Positions 6,504 to 8,878 of a stretch of 8,878 nucleotides of DNA are shown here, piece after piece (position 1 is the stretch's first letter; each line of letters opens with the position of its first letter). Position numbers and translations under genes: made by a program. The DNA comes from UKL13-2 sp031368465 (GTDB taxonomy: Bacteria; Pseudomonadota; Gammaproteobacteria; Burkholderiales; Usitatibacteraceae), in NCBI GenBank assembly GCA_031368465.1, contig JANMNT010000189.1, positions 1-8,878 of the forward strand, given 5' to 3'. Below the pieces are notes generated by a model. That model was not told the DNA's origin. It worked only from the letters and a program-made list of their open reading frames with translations, and did not search any database.

Positions 6504-6509
6504 GATAAT
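6501..6509 (+). promoter_or_regulatory. Extended -10 promoter of rnpB
   Basis: TGAGATAAT fits the extended -10 pattern TGn-TATAAT with one mismatch. Its TGA is the stop codon of the DUF3025 gene (6501-6503). Counting 7 bases on gives a start at about 6516, exactly the first base of the P1 helix of the RNase P RNA. No -35 is recognisable at 16-18 bases, which is normal for extended -10 promoters. Confidence 0.6.
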
Positions 6510-6515
6510 TGAAGC

Positions 6516-6832
6516 GGAAGCTCACCAGACAGTCGCTGTGCACTTGTTGCATAGAGGAAAGTCCGGACTCCATAGAGCAGGGTAGTGGGTAACGCCCATC
6601 CACCGCGAGGTGAGGATCAGAGCAACAGAGACGAGTTCGCGGCAGGTAACTGTCGCGGGGTGAAACGGGCAATCTCTACTCGGAGCAATACCAAATAGGC
6701 AGGCGTTGATGCGGCTCGCGGAGCCTGCGGGTAGGTAGCTAGAGGCGCACGGTAACGTGCGTTCGAGATGAATGACTGTCAGCCGTGCGCGAGCATGGTC
6801 ACAGAATCCGGCTTATCGGTGAGCTTCCACTT
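6516..6832 (+). ncRNA. rnpB: RNase P RNA, bacterial type A, reduced form
   Basis: The catalytic RNA of RNase P, which removes 5' leaders from precursor tRNA. P1 is an 11-bp perfect helix, 6516-6526 with 6818-6828. P2 pairs 6528-6534 with 6774-6780. The universal core is present: AGAGGAAAGTCCGGACTCC near 6553-6571 and ACAGAATCCGGCTTAT near 6801-6816, forming P4 with its conserved bulged U at 6562. P6 pairs GAGC (6575-6578) with GCTC (6714-6717), a compensated change from E. coli GGGC/GCCC. Other helices are P8 (6586-6598), P9 (6601-6612), P12 (6638-6657, GTAA loop), P16 (6699-6704 with 6723-6728), P18 (6746-6761, GTAA loop) and P19 (6782-6799, GCGA loop). The GGU that binds the tRNA CCA end is at 6730-6732. 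P13 and P14 appear absent and P3 is a short hairpin, giving about 317 bases against 377 in E. coli. The 3' end is approximate. Confidence 0.96.
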
Positions 6833-6841
6833 TATTGATCG

Positions 6842-7585
6842 TCACGCGCGTAGCGTATTGTCGCCGGCGCGGGCGAGGTCATCCGCCGTCATCCATCGCC
6901 ATTCGCCGGGTGGCAGGTCAGTCGGTAATTTCAACGCGCCAATTTGACTGCGGTGCAAGGTTTCGACGTGATTTTTTACCGCCGCCATCATACGCTTGAC
7001 CTGATGGTATTTACCTTGGGCGAGCGTCATTTGAATCCGGTTGCCATCCGCCATCGGCGTGCATGCCAGCGCGCAAACTGGTACCGGATCATCCTCCAAC
7101 ACCACGCCATTTAGCAATTTCCCGATTTGCGCATCGGTCACTGGTTCGCTCAGCGTCACATCATATATTTTCGGCACATGATGTTTGGGCGATGCCATCC
7201 GGTGAATGAACTGGCCGTCGTCCGAGAACAACAATAGTCCGGTTGTGTCGTGATCAAGCCGTCCCACCGCCTGCAAACCACCGCCACTACGGGTACGCAA
7301 TGGCTCGGCGAGCAAGCGGTAGACACTCGGGTGCGATTTGGCTTTTTGTGAGCACTCATAGCCGGCCGGTTTATGCAGCATCACGTAGGCCTTCTCACGA
7401 TATGGCCATGACGTGGGTACGACCCCGGCGACGCTAAAGACAAAGTCCGGCGCGTCAACGTCGACAATTTGGTCGTCGTGGTCACAAACGCAACCATTGA
7501 TGGTCACGTCGCCGTTTGCAATCAGCAGGCTGCACGTTTTGCGGGTGCCAAAGCCTTGGCTAAAGAGGAGTTGGGCGAGGGTCAT
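6842..7585 (-). CDS. rsuA: 16S rRNA pseudouridine(516) synthase, RsuA family
   Basis: 247 residues, slightly longer than E. coli RsuA (231). An N-terminal S4 RNA-binding domain (about 1-45) leads into the pseudouridine synthase fold. The catalytic Asp is D111 in A-V-G-R-L-D-H-D-T-T-G. Other signatures are M-L-H-K-P-A-G-Y-E-C-S at 69-79 followed by H-P-S-V, S-P-K-H-H at 132-136 before K-I-Y, and G-K-Y-H-Q-V-K-R-M at 191-199. The G-Y-x-C-S...H-P-(T/S)-V arrangement and the whole-length resemblance to E. coli RsuA favour RsuA over RluB, RluE or RluF, but exact site specificity is inferred. The ATG has no obvious Shine-Dalgarno. It runs convergently into rnpB with about 10 bases between the RNA 3' end and its stop codon. 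It lies downstream of ychF on the same strand, 101 bases away with a hairpin between. Confidence 0.88.
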   Translation of the reverse strand: MTLAQLLFSQGFGTRKTCSLLIANGDVTINGCVCDHDDQIVDVDAPDFVFSVAGVVPTSWPYREKAYVMLHKPAGYECSQKAKSHPSVYRLLAEPLRTRSGGGLQAVGRLDHDTTGLLLFSDDGQFIHRMASPKHHVPKIYDVTLSEPVTDAQIGKLLNGVVLEDDPVPVCALACTPMADGNRIQMTLAQGKYHQVKRMMAAVKNHVETLHRSQIGALKLPTDLPPGEWRWMTADDLARAGDNTLRA

Positions 7586-7615
7586 CGAGAATACAAAATA
7601 CGAAACACATTATTT

Positions 7616-7655
7616 GGCGGACATTTCCAGACATTTCTGCCTGGGAATGACCGCC
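7616..7655. repeat. 40-base inverted repeat (hairpin) between ychF and rsuA
   Basis: Arms GGCGG / CCGCC (7616-7620 with 7651-7655), CATT / AATG (7622-7625 with 7646-7649) and CCAG / CTGG (7627-7630 with 7641-7644) pair in register. They are separated by two single-base mismatches around a 10-base loop (7631-7640). It begins 31 bases after the ychF stop and ends 30 bases before the rsuA start, both on the - strand. No T run follows on that strand, so a simple intrinsic terminator is not supported. It could be a weak terminator or attenuator, an RNA-stabilising stem at the 3' end of ychF mRNA, or a protein-binding site. Confidence 0.6.
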
Positions 7656-7686
7656 GCTATTGGCTCTTCAATTTCGCACAAACATG

Positions 7687-8772
7687 CTAAACGTTGAATC
7701 GAAAGTGCATCACATCGCCGTCCTTGACAATGTACTCCTTGCCCTCGAGGCGCATTTTGCCGGCTTCTTTCGCCTTCGCTTCGCCGCCGAGCGTGACAAA
7801 GTCATTAAAGGCGATCACCTCCGCACGAATAAATCCCTTTTCAAAATCGGTGTGAATCACGCCCGCCGCCTGCGGTGCGGTGGAACCCTTGTGAACGGTC
7901 CAGGCGCGCACCTCTTTGACACCGGCAGTGAAATAGGTCTCCAATCCCAGCAACGTGTAGGCGGCGCGGATCATGCGCGCCAGGCCCGGCTCCTTCATGC
8001 CGATATCTTCCAGGAAAACTTGTTTATCTTCGTCTGACAGCTCGGCGATTTCGGCTTCAATCTTCGCGCAAATCGCAACCACCGGTGCGCCTTCTTTGGC
8101 AGCGTGTTCGCGAACGCGGTCGAGCAACGGGTTGTTTTCGAAACCGCCTTCAATCACGTTGGCCACGTACAGCACCGGCTTGGCGGTCAACAACGAAAGT
8201 TGTTTGATCAGCGCCATTTCATCGGCGTCATAGCCCATTGCGCGCACCGGGATCGCCTCATTCAATTTCTTCATCATCGGCTCGAGAATGGCGACCAGCT
8301 TGATCGACTCCTTGTCGCCTGCGCGGGAATTTTTTTGTGCTTTGTGTAACGCCTTTTCGACCGACTGCATATCCGCCAGCGCCAGCTCGGTGTCAATAAC
8401 GGCAATATCGGACAAGGGGTCGACCCTGCCGGCGACGTGGATAACATTCGGGTCATCAAAACACCGTACCACGTGGGAAATGGCGTCGGTCTCACGAATG
8501 GTTGCGAGAAACTGGTTGCCCAATCCCTCACCCTTGGACGCGCCCGCCACAAGGCCGGCGATATCAACAAACTCGACGATGGCTGGAACGATGCGCTCCG
8601 GCTTCACAATCGCAGATAGTTGGTCCTGACGCGGATCGGGCACCTCGACAATTCCGATGTTTGGCTCAATCGTGCAAAAGGGGTAGTTCTCAGCGGCAAT
8701 ACCCGCCTTGGTGAGCGCATTAAAGGTGGTCGATTTACCGACGTTAGGGAGGCCTACGATTCCGCATTTCAT
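7687..8772 (-). CDS. ychF: Redox-regulated ATPase YchF (Obg family)
   Basis: 361 residues (E. coli YchF 363). A P-loop NTPase of the Obg family that hydrolyses ATP rather than GTP and associates with the ribosome; in E. coli it dampens the oxidative stress response. The P-loop is G-L-P-N-V-G-K-S-T at 7-15, the G2 region is F-C-T-I-E-P-N at 32-38 and G3 is D-I-A-G-L at 70-74. G4 is N-V-I-E at 205-208, replacing the guanine-specifying N-K-x-D and explaining ATP preference. C104 is followed by H112 in V-I-H-V, matching the conserved residues of the E. coli protein. A coiled-coil insertion (about 125-195) and a C-terminal TGS domain (about 278-361, with W-T-V-H-K-G-S) complete the family layout. 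The ATG has only a weak GGA ribosome site 11 bases upstream. Confidence 0.97.
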   Translation of the reverse strand: MKCGIVGLPNVGKSTTFNALTKAGIAAENYPFCTIEPNIGIVEVPDPRQDQLSAIVKPERIVPAIVEFVDIAGLVAGASKGEGLGNQFLATIRETDAISHVVRCFDDPNVIHVAGRVDPLSDIAVIDTELALADMQSVEKALHKAQKNSRAGDKESIKLVAILEPMMKKLNEAIPVRAMGYDADEMALIKQLSLLTAKPVLYVANVIEGGFENNPLLDRVREHAAKEGAPVVAICAKIEAEIAELSDEDKQVFLEDIGMKEPGLARMIRAAYTLLGLETYFTAGVKEVRAWTVHKGSTAPQAAGVIHTDFEKGFIRAEVIAFNDFVTLGGEAKAKEAGKMRLEGKEYIVKDGDVMHFRFNV

Positions 8773-8878
8773 TTTTGATATCCGTTTATTTCGTTAAGGT
8801 TAAATATTTTGTTACGGCTCAGTGCAAATTCTGGTGAAGTCTGAGAGGCTGTTGTAGTAATTTTGTTCCAAATAGTTT
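8773..8878 (-). other. ychF leader and promoter region, no gene visible
   Basis: These 106 bases are AT-rich compared with the genes and hold no credible coding frame. Read on the - strand, TTGCAC (complement of 8822-8827) and TATTTA (complement of 8801-8806) are 15 bases apart. That is a poor sigma-70 match with a short spacer, so I do not call a promoter, although one is expected here. Confidence 0.4.

Noticed and set aside
7586..7615. Promoter for rsuA in the AT-rich stretch just upstream of its ATG
   Set aside because: Several -10-like words occur on the - strand (AATAAT, TATTTT, TATTCT), but none has a usable -35 or extended TG at the right distance.
8840..8878. GAGGCTGTTGTAGTAATTTTG near the right edge, vaguely like an insertion sequence terminus
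   Set aside because: There is no matching inverted end, target duplication or transposase in view, and the window stops here, so it cannot be supported.
1..8878. Search for CRISPR arrays, toxin-antitoxin pairs, phage or defence genes, tRNAs and direct repeats
   Set aside because: I see none. All long frames are assigned to conserved housekeeping or envelope families, and no spaced direct repeats are visible.

Overview
The window reads as an ordinary stretch of chromosome from a Gram-negative proteobacterium. I favour a beta- or gammaproteobacterial lineage. The evidence is the rsmI / lpoA-yraN-dolP neighbourhood (in E. coli rsmI faces lpoA-yraN-diaA-dolP), a DUF3025 gene directly behind pyrC, a type A RNase P RNA, a DUF3833-SDR-NTF2 gene group, and outer-membrane lipoprotein signals. 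Gene density is very high and I see no frameshifts, phage genes, transposases, tRNAs or CRISPR. I cannot name the species.

Layout. (1) 1-1425, + strand: the end of a DUF3833 gene, a short-chain dehydrogenase and an NTF2/SnoaL-fold protein, very closely spaced and evidently one operon. These three families are known to travel with a cyclopropane-fatty-acid-synthase-like methyltransferase and an amine-oxidase-like flavoprotein, which would lie upstream of the window. (2) 1426-1497: a convergent gap with a strong hairpin. (3) 1498-3738, - strand: lpoA-yraN-dolP, an envelope operon without the usual diaA between yraN and dolP. (4) 3739-6503, + strand: rsmI-pyrC-DUF3025, with gaps of 7 and 10 bases. 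rsmI diverges from lpoA across only 15 bases, so each gene's promoter must sit inside the other's coding region; a perfect TATAAT inside rsmI is placed correctly for lpoA. (5) About 6516-6832, + strand: rnpB, the RNase P RNA, starting 12 bases after the DUF3025 stop. (6) 6842-8772, - strand: rsuA and, upstream of it, ychF, separated by 101 bases that hold a 40-base hairpin. The last 106 bases are the ychF leader and promoter region, with no gene visible.

Functions. Most genes serve translation and RNA (rsmI and rsuA modify 16S rRNA, rnpB matures tRNA, ychF is a ribosome-binding ATPase), pyrimidine synthesis (pyrC), or the envelope (lpoA for peptidoglycan synthase activation, dolP for outer membrane integrity, and probably the DUF3833 group for lipid modification). 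I did not find a new biological system. The points most worth a second look are the reduced architecture of the RNase P RNA (no P13/P14, a short P3, an added P19 hairpin), promoters fused to stop codons at rnpB and possibly pyrC, the minimal LpoA with diaA missing, and two conserved families of unknown function (DUF3025, DUF3833).
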